The notes under the pieces are model-generated. The model saw only the letters and a program-made list of their open reading frames with translations, did no database searches and was not told where the DNA came from. This document shows positions 17,569 through 26,084 of a stretch of DNA of 64,000 bases, piece after piece. The stretch's first letter is position 1; every line of letters starts with the position of its first letter. Both the position numbers and the translations under genes were made by a program. Origin of the DNA: JASEGV01 sp947085405 (GTDB lineage Bacteria; Bacteroidota; Ignavibacteria; UBA10030; BY39); assembly GCA_947085405.1 (NCBI GenBank), contig CAMTWO010000019.1, positions 38,972 to 102,971 of the forward strand, written 5' to 3'.

Positions 17569-19065
17569 ATGATGCTTCAACAAATATTAGATAGCGTAAA
17601 AATTTTTCAGCCGGAAATTACTCTCATTATTGTTTTATGTGCGGCTATAGTAATCGATTTGATCTTTAAAAACAAGCCGCAACTTATTGCATCCTTTGTG
17701 ATGGCTGGTTTGTTTGTAGCCGGTTATTTCGTTATCCAACAAAGTGGAATAGCTGTTTCGATTTTCAGTAATATGTTTGTTGTCGATTCGTTTTCGGTTT
17801 TCTTCAAAGTACTTATTTTACTTACTGCAATTTTTGTGGTTATCTTTTCGATGCAATCGAAGGAACTTAACAACGGAAAACGAAAGTTGGGCGAGTACTA
17901 CGCTTTCATTATTTCTATGACTTTAGGGATGTTTTTAATGACTGGCGCCAGCAACTTGCTGATGATGTATTTAGCAATTGAGCTTACATCTTTAAGCTCA
18001 TACATACTCGTCGGATATAAGAAAGAAACTCCCGATTCCAGTGAAGCATCTCTTAAATATATTATTTACGGTGCAGTATCTTCGGGTATGTTGCTTTACG
18101 GAATTTCGATTATATACGGGCTAACAGGTTCGTTGAATATATACGACGTAAATCAGGCAATACAACAAGGCGGAGTCAGCTTGCTTGCTTTGATAGCCGC
18201 AAACCTTTTAATGATTGTCGGCTTTGGTTTTAAAATATCAGCAGTTCCGTTCCACTTCTGGACGCCCGATGTTTACGAAGGCGCGCCTATCACAATTACG
18301 GCATTCTTATCAGTCGCATCGAAAGCAGCCGGCTTTGCTCTGATGATTCGTTACTTCTTTGTAGGTTACTACGACCCGCTGGCAAGTGCAATCAACGGTT
18401 ATTTTACGACTGTTAGCGGATTTGAGTGGCACATTATCATCGCTATTCTTTCAGTCGCTACAATGACGATCGGAAACTTAACAGCAGTTTGGCAAAATAA
18501 TCTCAAGCGTCTCCTTGCTTATTCGAGTATTGCCCACGCCGGTTATATGATGATGGGTGTAGTAGTATTAAACAACGAAGGCATTTCTGCAATAATGATT
18601 TACTTCGCAACTTACTTGTTTATGAACTTAGGTGCTTTTTACATCGTAATGTTGATTGCAGACAAAATAGGGAGTGAAGATATCGATTCGTATAAAGGTT
18701 TAGGTTATAAAGCACCGTTTATGGCTGTGGTGTTAGCGATATTTTTGATTTCTTTAACAGGACTTCCGCCAACTGCCGGATTTATCGGGAAGTTATATCT
18801 CTTCGCAGCGCTGATAAACAGCGGATGGATTTGGCTTGCCATAGTCGGTGTGTTAAACAGCGTTGTATCGCTTTACTATTATGTCCGCATTTTCAGAAAT
18901 ATGTTTTTACGCGACATCGATATCCAACACGAACCCATCAAGTTCAGTCCGGCTCATTTTATTGTTGCACTGTTATTAGTTATCCCGACTTTGGTTTTAG
19001 GATTGTATTTCGGACCGCTTATCGATTTTGCACAAGCATCGGTAGGAATTTTAGGTATTAAGTAG
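17569..19065 (+). CDS. nuoN: NADH-quinone oxidoreductase subunit N
   Basis: 498 aa pump subunit. MMYLAIELTSLSSYILVGYK, VPFHFWTPDVYEGAPITITAF and KRLLAYSSIAHAGYMMMGV are the conserved proton-path blocks. Last gene of the operon. Its last 19 codons (19008-19064) are repeated at 19586-19642 beyond a toxin-antitoxin-like insert. Confidence 0.96.
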   Translation: MMLQQILDSVKIFQPEITLIIVLCAAIVIDLIFKNKPQLIASFVMAGLFVAGYFVIQQSGIAVSIFSNMFVVDSFSVFFKVLILLTAIFVVIFSMQSKELNNGKRKLGEYYAFIISMTLGMFLMTGASNLLMMYLAIELTSLSSYILVGYKKETPDSSEASLKYIIYGAVSSGMLLYGISIIYGLTGSLNIYDVNQAIQQGGVSLLALIAANLLMIVGFGFKISAVPFHFWTPDVYEGAPITITAFLSVASKAAGFALMIRYFFVGYYDPLASAINGYFTTVSGFEWHIIIAILSVATMTIGNLTAVWQNNLKRLLAYSSIAHAGYMMMGVVVLNNEGISAIMIYFATYLFMNLGAFYIVMLIADKIGSEDIDSYKGLGYKAPFMAVVLAIFLISLTGLPPTAGFIGKLYLFAALINSGWIWLAIVGVLNSVVSLYYYVRIFRNMFLRDIDIQHEPIKFSPAHFIVALLLVIPTLVLGLYFGPLIDFAQASVGILGIK

Positions 19066-19292
19066 TTATACGTACCAATTGCTTTCTCGGTAAATGCTTT
19101 ATAAAGGTTTTCAAAATCTACTCTGTTGTGGGTTGTTATGGAGAGTGAATTCGATATAGAATATTCTAACTGTAGCGGATCGCTTTTGCCTAAATTCTCA
19201 GCTTCCACAGTTGTAATGACATTAATATTTCTTGCGCGCAGAAGTATAGCTAAAAGAACATCGATGTTCTCATCGAGATAAAGCTTTACCAC
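18954..19292 (-). pseudogene. DUF5615 (PIN-like) toxin, 3' end replaced by nuoN antisense
   Basis: The first about 70 residues (MVKLYLDENIDVLLAILLRA, then TTVEAENLGKSDPLQLEYSI and THNRVDFENLYKAFTEK) match DUF5615 PIN-like proteins, with the acidic DEN and the HNRVDF motif. After AFTEK the frame enters the inverted nuoN tail and codes YNYLIPKIPTDACAKS and so on, which is only antisense nuoN. Normal relatives have another 25-30 residues of their own there. So the toxin is truncated and probably inactive. It overlaps the DUF433 gene by 23 bases as in intact pairs. Confidence 0.75.
19008..19064 (+). repeat. nuoN 3'-end direct repeat, copy 1 (in nuoN)
   Basis: 57 bp coding FGPLIDFAQASVGILGIK. Compared with copy 2 there are 7 base differences in 57; by codon only one changes the amino acid (I to V), the rest are synonymous. 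Confidence 0.9.
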
Positions 19293-19542
19293 TGAAGTTC
19301 TCCGGTATTTTATTTACTTCAATGAATTTTTCGATCTCTATTTTGTTATCGTAGTAATAGGCAAGCGCTTCAAAGACTTGCGACAAAGTTATATGTGGGT
19401 AATGAATCGGAATTTCTTCTGGAGAGACTCCTATTTTCCATTGTTCGACGATATCTCTGACTGCGATACGTGTTCCTTCGATGATCGGTTCATTTGTATC
19501 ATGCTTTTTAACAATGTATCTATATGCGGTTTGAGTTTCCAT
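19270..19542 (-). CDS. DUF433 (VapB54-like) antitoxin
   Basis: 90 aa. RYIVKKHDTNEPIIEGTRIA, VRDIVEQWKIGVSPEEIPIH and LSQVFEALAYYYDNKIEIEK are the DUF433 helix-turn-helix pattern. Such proteins pair with DUF5615 toxins and are considered the antitoxin and regulator. The toxin gene follows on the same strand with overlap but is truncated at its 3' end. Confidence 0.88.
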   Translation of the reverse strand: METQTAYRYIVKKHDTNEPIIEGTRIAVRDIVEQWKIGVSPEEIPIHYPHITLSQVFEALAYYYDNKIEIEKFIEVNKIPENFSGKALSR

Positions 19543-19585
19543 CTTTGATTGATAATATGAAAATTATATTTTAAAAGCAAAAATG

Positions 19586-19642
19586 TTTCGGACCGCTTGT
19601 CGATTTTGCACAGGCATCGGTGGGGATACTCGGTATTAAGTA
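19586..19642 (+). repeat. nuoN 3'-end direct repeat, copy 2 (orphan tail)
   Basis: Reads FGPLVDFAQASVGILGIK and stop, in frame with nothing upstream. Followed directly by a good terminator (19663-19702), so this copy is probably the original end of the nuo operon, now 580 bp from the working nuoN. Confidence 0.9.
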
Positions 19643-19662
19643 AATAGTGTAAGCATTCATCA

Positions 19663-19703
19663 AGCTGTAACTGATTGTAAATAAAGTAGTTACGGCTTTT
19701 TTA
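19663..19703 (+). terminator. Rho-independent terminator (original nuo operon end)
   Basis: AGCTGTAACT (19663-19672) pairs with AGTTACGGCT (19688-19697), one G-U pair, followed by TTTTT. It stands 20 bases after the orphan nuoN tail. Confidence 0.7.
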
Positions 19704-19761
19704 TTTATATCATACTAAAACCGTATTTGCTCCTTTCCAATTTTATTCTTTTATTTGTGCC

Positions 19762-20799
19762 ATGAAATTTTTATTTCTCTACGTAATAAGTGTTAATATT
19801 GTATTCTCGCTCAATGATAATTACTCTGTTAAGAAATTCGAGGATGATTCGGTAATTTTTCAATATCGAATAATGGGTTATGATAGTACGTGGAAGAATA
19901 CATCTGCTATTAATCACCAATTATGGTCGCAACTTCCACCAGGAGTCTATGATTTTGAAATACGTGAATACTATCCGGTACAAAATCGTTATGGCGAAAT
20001 AACTTCGTTGAACATCGAAACTAAATTTCCCTTCTGGAAGCAATTTAATTTTTGGTGGTTCCACATCCTCGTTGTGTTAATAATATTTTGGTTACTCCGT
20101 AGATACGAAATAAAAAATAAATACATTTCTAAACAAGAGATTCAAGAGAAGCAGCGAGCCGTTGAAACGGAACGAAGCCGCATTGCCCGCGATTTCCACG
20201 ACGGGATAGGCGGTTCGCTTTCCCAAATATCGATTACTTTAGATGTTGCAAATAAAAAAATTTCATCAGGGGATATTGCGGCAGCTCAACAAGATATTAA
20301 TCTTACTGCATCAACAATTCATAACGTAATGGATGGCTTACGGGATATTATATGGGCATTAGACCCATCAACAAATAGTTATCAGGATTTGACTGCATTT
20401 ATCAGGCACTACGCTGCACGATTTCTGCAAACGAAAGGTATAAAATTATTTTTTGAATCGGATTCCAATAACGAAAATCTCTTCTTTACTTCCGAATTCC
20501 GCAGAAATATTTTCTTCATAACTAAAGAAGCTCTAACGAATGTATGTAAATATTCAAAAGCCACAAAAGTTAATTTCGAAATTAAGATCAAAGGTAACGA
20601 ATTCACTTTGGAGATTGCAGATAACGGTTGTGGATTCGAACCTTGCATTGAAAACACGGACCCGCGAAACGGGAAAGGGCTGAATAATATGACTGCACGT
20701 GCTGAAACTTTGGATGGAATTTTGAACATCCAAACTATTAAGGATAAAGGAACTTTAATTTCACTGAAGATTCCAAAATTAGATGCACACATCATTTAA
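19762..20799 (+). CDS. NarL-type sensor histidine kinase with truncated sensor
   Basis: 345 aa. Signal/TM start (MKFLFLYVISVNIVFS), then a lone Y_Y_Y-type Ig-like domain (FQYRIMGYDSTWKNTS, LPPGVYDFEI), a transmembrane helix (FWWFHILVVLIIFWLL), a HisKA_3 domain with the phospho-accepting histidine in ARDFHDGIGGSLSQI, and a HATPase with N-box EALTNVCKYSKA and G-box DNGCGF, GKGLNNM. Large relatives carry many propeller repeats before Y_Y_Y; they are absent. Followed by its LuxR-type response regulator. Confidence 0.88.
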   Translation: MKFLFLYVISVNIVFSLNDNYSVKKFEDDSVIFQYRIMGYDSTWKNTSAINHQLWSQLPPGVYDFEIREYYPVQNRYGEITSLNIETKFPFWKQFNFWWFHILVVLIIFWLLRRYEIKNKYISKQEIQEKQRAVETERSRIARDFHDGIGGSLSQISITLDVANKKISSGDIAAAQQDINLTASTIHNVMDGLRDIIWALDPSTNSYQDLTAFIRHYAARFLQTKGIKLFFESDSNNENLFFTSEFRRNIFFITKEALTNVCKYSKATKVNFEIKIKGNEFTLEIADNGCGFEPCIENTDPRNGKGLNNMTARAETLDGILNIQTIKDKGTLISLKIPKLDAHII

Positions 20800-20851
20800 C
20801 TACATTAAAATGTGTTTTTATTTTGTAATATTATGATATATTGTATATAAG

Positions 20852-21499
20852 ATGAAAACAATTAAAGTAGCAATTGTAGAAGACGATACTGTAATCCGAA
20901 ATGGTATCGAATATGTATTGAATAATACGCCGGGCTTCGAATGTGTGGACTCGTTTAATTCGGGTGATGCAGCTTTAAAAAAAATGATTATCGATGATGT
21001 AGATGTCGTGCTGATGGATATCAATATGCCCGGTATTTCGGGAATTGATTGCGTCAGAGAACTTCGAAAACGCAGATCCGATTTAAACATTTTAATGCTC
21101 ACAGTTTACGAAACATCAGATAATATTTTTAAGTCGTTAACTGCCGGAGCCAGCGGATATGTTTTGAAAAACACACCGATGGATGAATTGTTGAAAGCAA
21201 TAAAAGAGCTTAACGAAGGGGGCGCCCCGATGTCCAACGAAATAGCCCGCAAAGTTATTAAAGCTTTTCAAATCAAACCTGCTGAAGAAACTGAAGAACT
21301 ATCGAAAAGAGAATATGAAATCGTCTCTGAATTAGCCAAAGGATTGACTTACGAAGAAATTGCAGATAAACTATTTATCAGCATCGAGACCGTCCGTTTT
21401 CATATCAAAAATATGTATAGCAAGCTACACGTCCACTCCCGCACCCAAGCAGTAATGAAAGTATTTCAACAAGGGAATGTAAATCATAATGATGTGTAA
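20852..21499 (+). CDS. NarL/FixJ-family response regulator
   Basis: 215 aa. Receiver domain with EDD acidic pocket, phosphorylation site in VVLMDINMPGISG and conserved T/K (LTVYE, LKNTP), then a LuxR HTH (LSKREYEIVSELAKGLTYEE, IADKLFISIETVRFHIKN). Cognate partner of the kinase 50 bases upstream. Targets unknown. Confidence 0.92.
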   Translation: MKTIKVAIVEDDTVIRNGIEYVLNNTPGFECVDSFNSGDAALKKMIIDDVDVVLMDINMPGISGIDCVRELRKRRSDLNILMLTVYETSDNIFKSLTAGASGYVLKNTPMDELLKAIKELNEGGAPMSNEIARKVIKAFQIKPAEETEELSKREYEIVSELAKGLTYEEIADKLFISIETVRFHIKNMYSKLHVHSRTQAVMKVFQQGNVNHNDV

Positions 21500-21528
21500 A
21501 GTTTTAATAGTTAATAAGGACCAATAGT

Positions 21529-23643
21529 ATGAATATTTCAGAAACTAAAATCTACCGGAAAACGATTGCGAGCTATTTTGTTATAGCTGTTATTTTCCTC
21601 GTTTTCACATCGTTAAATTTTTATTACAACCATTCAATTTTTTTACAATTCATATTTTTTGAGGCAATATTATTGACAGGCATCGTCTTTTGGATAATAA
21701 GGAAAACCCGAAAATATTTAGTTGGCAACATGCTCGCGATATCAAAAACAAAAGATAGTGCCGAGGATAAATTAATCGAACAGACTATGCAATTGCTATT
21801 TACAGCCCTTGAATCTGCTGCGAATTCAATTATGATAACAGATAAATCTGGAAATATCCAATGGGTGAACAACGCATTCACATTGCTCAGCGGTTATTCG
21901 AAAGAAGAGGTTATCGGAAAAAATCCCCGTTTTCTGAAGTCAGATATACTTAATCAGAAATTTTATCAAGACCTATGGGAAACAATTCTTTCAGGAAAAA
22001 TCTGGAGCGGGAGATTAGAAAATCTGCGTAAAAATGGAACAACATATTTCGATGAGTCGATAATCACACCTGTAACTGACAACAACGGAGAGATCACACA
22101 TTTTATCGCTATTAAGCAGGATGTAACAGAAAGAATTAAATCGGAAAATCAACTCAAAGAATTAGAACAAAAGTACCGAAGTTTTTTTGAAGATGATGTT
22201 ACGGGTGATTACATAACAACAACGGATGGTCAAATATTAATGTGCAACCCGGCATTCGCTGAAATGTTTAGATTCTCATCTGTCAAGGAGGCGCTGCATA
22301 CAAACACTGCAAATCTATACCGTGATGTTAATACCCTTCAAGTATTACTATCGAAATTGGTAAAATATAAAAAGCTAAATAATTACGAAGTAGAGATGGT
22401 CAGAAAAGATGGCTCTTTGGCTTATATGATTGCAAATTACATAGGTGTGTTCGATAAGTCGGGAATGCTTCAAGAGATTAAAGTGTATCTGATAGATGAT
22501 ACCCGAAGAAGAATGCTCGAAAATCAACTTATCCAAACTCAAAAGATGGATGGAATCGGAACGTTCGCGAGCGGGATTGCACATGATTTCAATAATATAT
22601 TAGGGATAATACTCGGACATGCTTCGTTAATAGAAGCACGAAATTATGATATAAAGGTGGAGGAAAAAAGTAATCAAGCTATTACTGAAGCCGCGTTACG
22701 GGGTGCAGAAGTCGTAAAACAATTGTTGACTTTTACACGTAAAACTGAAATATTTCGTGAACCTGTCCAAATAAATGATGTCGTGTCCGATGTAATGAAA
22801 CTTATCGGCGAAACATTTCCCAAAACTATCAATACCATCCTACATCTTGAAGAAAACTTACCAGCACTTGTTGCCGATAGAACTCAACTGCATCAGGCGC
22901 TCCTTAACCTATGCGTCAATGCGCGCGACGCAATGCCGCAAAGAGGCGAACTGCATATATCGACACAACTGAAAAAAAATACACAGGATTATATTATTCT
23001 CAAAGTAAGAGATACCGGAATCGGAATGGAAGAGAAAGTAATTAACCGGATTTATGAACCCTTCTTTACCACGAAAGATTTGAATCAGGGAACCGGTTTG
23101 GGCTTGTCGGTAGTATTCGGAATTATTCAGAACCATAAAGGTTTTATTGAAGTAAAAAGCAACTTGGGTGAAGGTAGCGAATTTATTATTTCCTTACCGT
23201 TAATACAGAATGAAATTATTAATGAGAATAATAAAATTACTGACCAAGCTATCATCGGTGGAAATGAAACAATCTTAGTTATTGAAGATGAAGAATCGTT
23301 AAGAGATATGATTAAAGAATTTTTGATTTCAAATGGATATAATGTAATAACTGCAACCAATGGCGAGGAGGGGCTTATTATCTATAAACAGAATATCAGT
23401 GAAATAAAATTGGTTTTCTCGGATATTGGATTACCGAAAATTGATGGTTTGACTTTGTTTGAAAATATGAAAGCAATACATCCGGAAGTAAAAACAATAC
23501 TTACAAGTGGTTTTATGGAGTCTAACAAAAAGTCTAAAATAATGAATGCCGGGGTGAAAGAATTTATACAAAAACCATATCACCCGGAGGATGTTTTAAG
23601 GAAAATCAGGAAGGTACTTGATTTAGATGAAATTAAGGTATAG
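21529..23643 (+). CDS. Hybrid PAS sensor histidine kinase with C-terminal receiver
   Basis: 704 aa. Two N-terminal transmembrane helices (about 12-32, 36-57), PAS 1 (about 85-205, ITDKSGNIQWVNNAFTLLSG), PAS 2 (about 210-330), HisKA with H352 in ASGIAHDFNNILGIILGHAS, HATPase (NLCVNARDAMP, DTGIGM, GTGLGLSVVFG) and a receiver (about 585-700) with the aspartate in VFSDIGLPKIDG. Starts 30 bases after the response regulator gene; may be part of that operon. The signal is unknown. Confidence 0.93.
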   Translation: MNISETKIYRKTIASYFVIAVIFLVFTSLNFYYNHSIFLQFIFFEAILLTGIVFWIIRKTRKYLVGNMLAISKTKDSAEDKLIEQTMQLLFTALESAANSIMITDKSGNIQWVNNAFTLLSGYSKEEVIGKNPRFLKSDILNQKFYQDLWETILSGKIWSGRLENLRKNGTTYFDESIITPVTDNNGEITHFIAIKQDVTERIKSENQLKELEQKYRSFFEDDVTGDYITTTDGQILMCNPAFAEMFRFSSVKEALHTNTANLYRDVNTLQVLLSKLVKYKKLNNYEVEMVRKDGSLAYMIANYIGVFDKSGMLQEIKVYLIDDTRRRMLENQLIQTQKMDGIGTFASGIAHDFNNILGIILGHASLIEARNYDIKVEEKSNQAITEAALRGAEVVKQLLTFTRKTEIFREPVQINDVVSDVMKLIGETFPKTINTILHLEENLPALVADRTQLHQALLNLCVNARDAMPQRGELHISTQLKKNTQDYIILKVRDTGIGMEEKVINRIYEPFFTTKDLNQGTGLGLSVVFGIIQNHKGFIEVKSNLGEGSEFIISLPLIQNEIINENNKITDQAIIGGNETILVIEDEESLRDMIKEFLISNGYNVITATNGEEGLIIYKQNISEIKLVFSDIGLPKIDGLTLFENMKAIHPEVKTILTSGFMESNKKSKIMNAGVKEFIQKPYHPEDVLRKIRKVLDLDEIKV

Positions 23644-23659
23644 GATGAATCGCCGACAA

Positions 23660-24427
23660 CTATTTCATATTCATTTCGTAAATCAACCTTGCCCCCTCGA
23701 GCACTAACCACGGTTCGCAATGGATTTTAAAAGTGCTTTTTTGGCAAACAAATTTTGAGTAGCCTCCTGTTGCAAGGATGTGGACTTTTTTGCCCAATTT
23801 GTTTTCGATGCGTTTAATCATCCCCTCCATTGCATCTAATGCGCCGTACATAATGCCCGATTGCATGCTCTCGACTGTATTTTTGCCGATTACATTTTCG
23901 GGGAAATGGAGTTCAATTTTAGGTAAACGTGCGGCACGCCTGTGCAATTCGCCGCCGGCTGTTTCTATACCCGGCGATATTACACCTCCAAGATAATCAC
24001 CGCGTGGCGAGATAACATCGAATGTCGTGGCTGTTCCAAAATCTACAATAATCGCCGGACCCCCATATTTTTTGTAAGCAGCAACAGCGTTGCACAAACG
24101 GTCGGCACCCACAGCCATCGGGTCATCGTATTTTACTTTTATTCCAAGTTTTAATGCAGCCGATACGATTACCGGTTTTACTTGAAAATATTTTTCAGCC
24201 ATACGCTTAAAAATATCTGTTAAATTAGGAACAACTGATGAAATTATTACTCCACCAATATTGGTTAGCGACAAATTAATTTGCTCGCATAATAATTTCA
24301 CTATTAGGAAACTCTCATCCTCGGTGCGGGTAATCGTGCTCGAGAGCCGCCAGTGTGATATTAATTTTTCTTTATTAAATACTCCAACTACTGTATGAGT
24401 ATTACCGATATCAATAGATAGTAACAT
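23660..24427 (-). CDS. coaX: Type III pantothenate kinase
   Basis: 255 aa. DIGNTHTVVGVF phosphate-binding loop, GADRLCNAVAAY, and VDFGTATTFDVI are the CoaX signature. It phosphorylates pantothenate in coenzyme A synthesis with an ASKHA-type fold. Convergent with the hybrid kinase and 15 bases after birA on the same strand. Confidence 0.96.
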   Translation of the reverse strand: MLLSIDIGNTHTVVGVFNKEKLISHWRLSSTITRTEDESFLIVKLLCEQINLSLTNIGGVIISSVVPNLTDIFKRMAEKYFQVKPVIVSAALKLGIKVKYDDPMAVGADRLCNAVAAYKKYGGPAIIVDFGTATTFDVISPRGDYLGGVISPGIETAGGELHRRAARLPKIELHFPENVIGKNTVESMQSGIMYGALDAMEGMIKRIENKLGKKVHILATGGYSKFVCQKSTFKIHCEPWLVLEGARLIYEMNMK

Positions 24428-24442
24428 AGTTTTTTCTCACAA

Positions 24443-25216
24443 TTATTTGTTAATGGTTACATCGCCGGAAAATAATTTTATCTCGTTATTTTCCGATTCC
24501 AGTATTAAGCTGCCGTCTGAGTCAATCCGTAGAGCTTTGCCGTGTATTTGCTTCTCAAAATAAGAAACTGATATTTCTTTTCCAAACATAGTACATCTAT
24601 TTATCCAATCTGTTAAATACTCTTTGGTATCATTTTGCGTGAATCGGAAATACATATCTTCAAACCGCTTTAGTATTTCGACTAACAAATTTATTCTGTC
24701 GATGGTTTTTCCGAGTTCATTCTTTAAGGAGGTAGCAGTTAATCTTATTCCATCTGGAAATAATTCCTGATTAACATTCAAGCCGATTCCTACAATGATA
24801 CGATTTATTTTATGAGTGGAAGTTGATTCAATCAGAATCCCGCAAGTTTTTTTCCCGTTAATCAAAATATCGTTGGGCCACTTACACTCAACATCTAAAT
24901 TTGTAACAACTTCGATTGCTTTTGCAACAGCAGAGGCGGTAAGCAGCGGCAGTAACCCGATTTTATTCAGATCTGATTCAGGTTTTAAAATAATTGAAAA
25001 AGTAAGATTTTTTTCTTTCTGACTTTCCCACTTACGGTTGAATCTACCACGTCCACCGATCTGCTCTTCAGCAATAATAAGCATTCCGTTTTTTGCATCA
25101 GTTTCCGGAAGTGTTTTAGCATAAGTATTACTGGAGTCGATGGTCTCGAATGAAATAATATCTCTACCGATTACTTTGGTTGTTAAATTATTTAATATTT
25201 TATCTTTGTCAATCAT
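24443..25216 (-). CDS. birA: Biotin--[acetyl-CoA-carboxylase] ligase, no DNA-binding domain
   Basis: 257 aa. SSNTYAK, the biotinyl-AMP loop GRGRFNRKWES, WPNDILINGKKTCGIL and the C-terminal SH3-like part are clear. There is no N-terminal HTH, so this is a ligase only, not a biotin repressor. It forms an operon with coaX, a common pairing. Confidence 0.95.
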   Translation of the reverse strand: MIDKDKILNNLTTKVIGRDIISFETIDSSNTYAKTLPETDAKNGMLIIAEEQIGGRGRFNRKWESQKEKNLTFSIILKPESDLNKIGLLPLLTASAVAKAIEVVTNLDVECKWPNDILINGKKTCGILIESTSTHKINRIIVGIGLNVNQELFPDGIRLTATSLKNELGKTIDRINLLVEILKRFEDMYFRFTQNDTKEYLTDWINRCTMFGKEISVSYFEKQIHGKALRIDSDGSLILESENNEIKLFSGDVTINK

Positions 25217-25338
25217 AAATCACATTGATTATACCAAAATAGGATTTGAAAAACAACGAAAATTATTTATGCATCAAAACAATATTTCATACATATCTGC
25301 CATTTTGGGTTTCGATATTCATGTTACGGCACTCTGTA

Positions 25339-25351
25339 TGACAGTATGTCA
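25339..25351. promoter_or_regulatory. Palindrome TGACA-GTA-TGTCA upstream of hsp20
   Basis: Perfect 5-3-5 inverted repeat about 100 bases before the candidate sigma-54 promoter, the usual distance for an enhancer-binding activator site. The rest of 25217-25523 holds no gene. Confidence 0.3.
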
Positions 25352-25451
25352 GTTTGAGTAATTTTACGTTTTAATTGAATGATATAAACAATATTCAATA
25401 ACACATTGAAAAATAACAGGTTAAGACAAATTTACCGTAATTGATAAATGC

Positions 25452-25467
25452 TGGCACGATGCTTGAG
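25452..25467 (+). promoter_or_regulatory. Candidate sigma-54 (-24/-12) promoter of hsp20
   Basis: CTGGCACG, four bases, TTGA. GG and the TTG element have the correct register (GG at 25453-25454, then ten bases, then GA instead of GC at -12). One mismatch in the most conserved dinucleotide lowers certainty. 57 bases before the hsp20 ATG. Confidence 0.4.
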
Positions 25468-25523
25468 GGTAATAATGGCAGAACTATAAATTATCAACCA
25501 CAAAATAAAAAAGGAATATAAAA

Positions 25524-25952
25524 ATGACACTTATAAAATTCTCACCATTCCGAGAAATTGAAACTCTCGAAAATCAAATTCAAAAAATATTTAACGACCT
25601 TCCACTTACACGCAGAATGAGTGGGTCTTTCGTTCCCTCTATCGATTTACGCGAAGACGAAAAGAATCTGTATCTGACGGCTGAATTACCGGGCATCGAA
25701 AAAGAAGAGGTAAAAATTTCTCTTCACAACGATATGCTCACAATCAGTGGCGAACGGAAACGCGAAGAGAAAAAAGAGAAGGAAAATTACTACCATCTCG
25801 AAATGTGTTACGGAACATTCAACCGTTCGGTAACTCTTCCTGTCGAAGTGGATAACGAAAAAATTGAAGCTAATTTCAAAAACGGTATTTTGAAAATTCA
25901 AATGCCTAAAATAAATCCGAAAGATATTTCGAAGACGATTGAGATTAAGTAA
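25524..25952 (+). CDS. Hsp20/alpha-crystallin small heat-shock protein
   Basis: 142 aa. Alpha-crystallin domain about residues 37-130: PSIDLREDEKNLYLTAELPG, VKISLHNDMLTISGERK, GILKIQMPK. Ribosome site AAAAAAGGA before the ATG. An ATP-independent holdase, here next to dnaK and clpB, so all three steps of disaggregation are encoded together. Confidence 0.95.
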   Translation: MTLIKFSPFREIETLENQIQKIFNDLPLTRRMSGSFVPSIDLREDEKNLYLTAELPGIEKEEVKISLHNDMLTISGERKREEKKEKENYYHLEMCYGTFNRSVTLPVEVDNEKIEANFKNGILKIQMPKINPKDISKTIEIK

Positions 25953-25977
25953 CAATTTGCAAATTATAGTACGAACT

Positions 25978-26017
25978 GAGTAGGGCGGCGTATCTTTACG
26001 TCTCCTTACTCTTTTCT
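25978..26017 (+). terminator. Terminator after hsp20
   Basis: Imperfect stem from GAGTAGGG (25978) to CCTTACTC (26011) with inner CGTA/TACG pairing, then TTTTCTT. Separates hsp20 from dnaK. Confidence 0.5.
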
Positions 26018-26034
26018 TAATTAAAAAAAATAAA

Positions 26035-26069
26035 ACGCCAAATGCCAAAGGCATGCCATTGGCAGGTGG
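26035..26069 (+). repeat. 35-bp dispersed repeat, copy in the dnaK leader
   Basis: ACGCCAAATGCC-AAA-GGCATGCC with TTGGCAGGTGG. The same 35-bp unit, about 31 of 35 bases identical, is at 52915-52949. It ends 7 bases before the dnaK ribosome site GGAG. Confidence 0.7.
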
Positions 26070-26084
26070 AAAAGGAGAAACAAA

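Noticed and set aside
24443..25216. BirA as a biotin repressor
   Set aside because: No N-terminal helix-turn-helix is present, so only the ligase function is supported.
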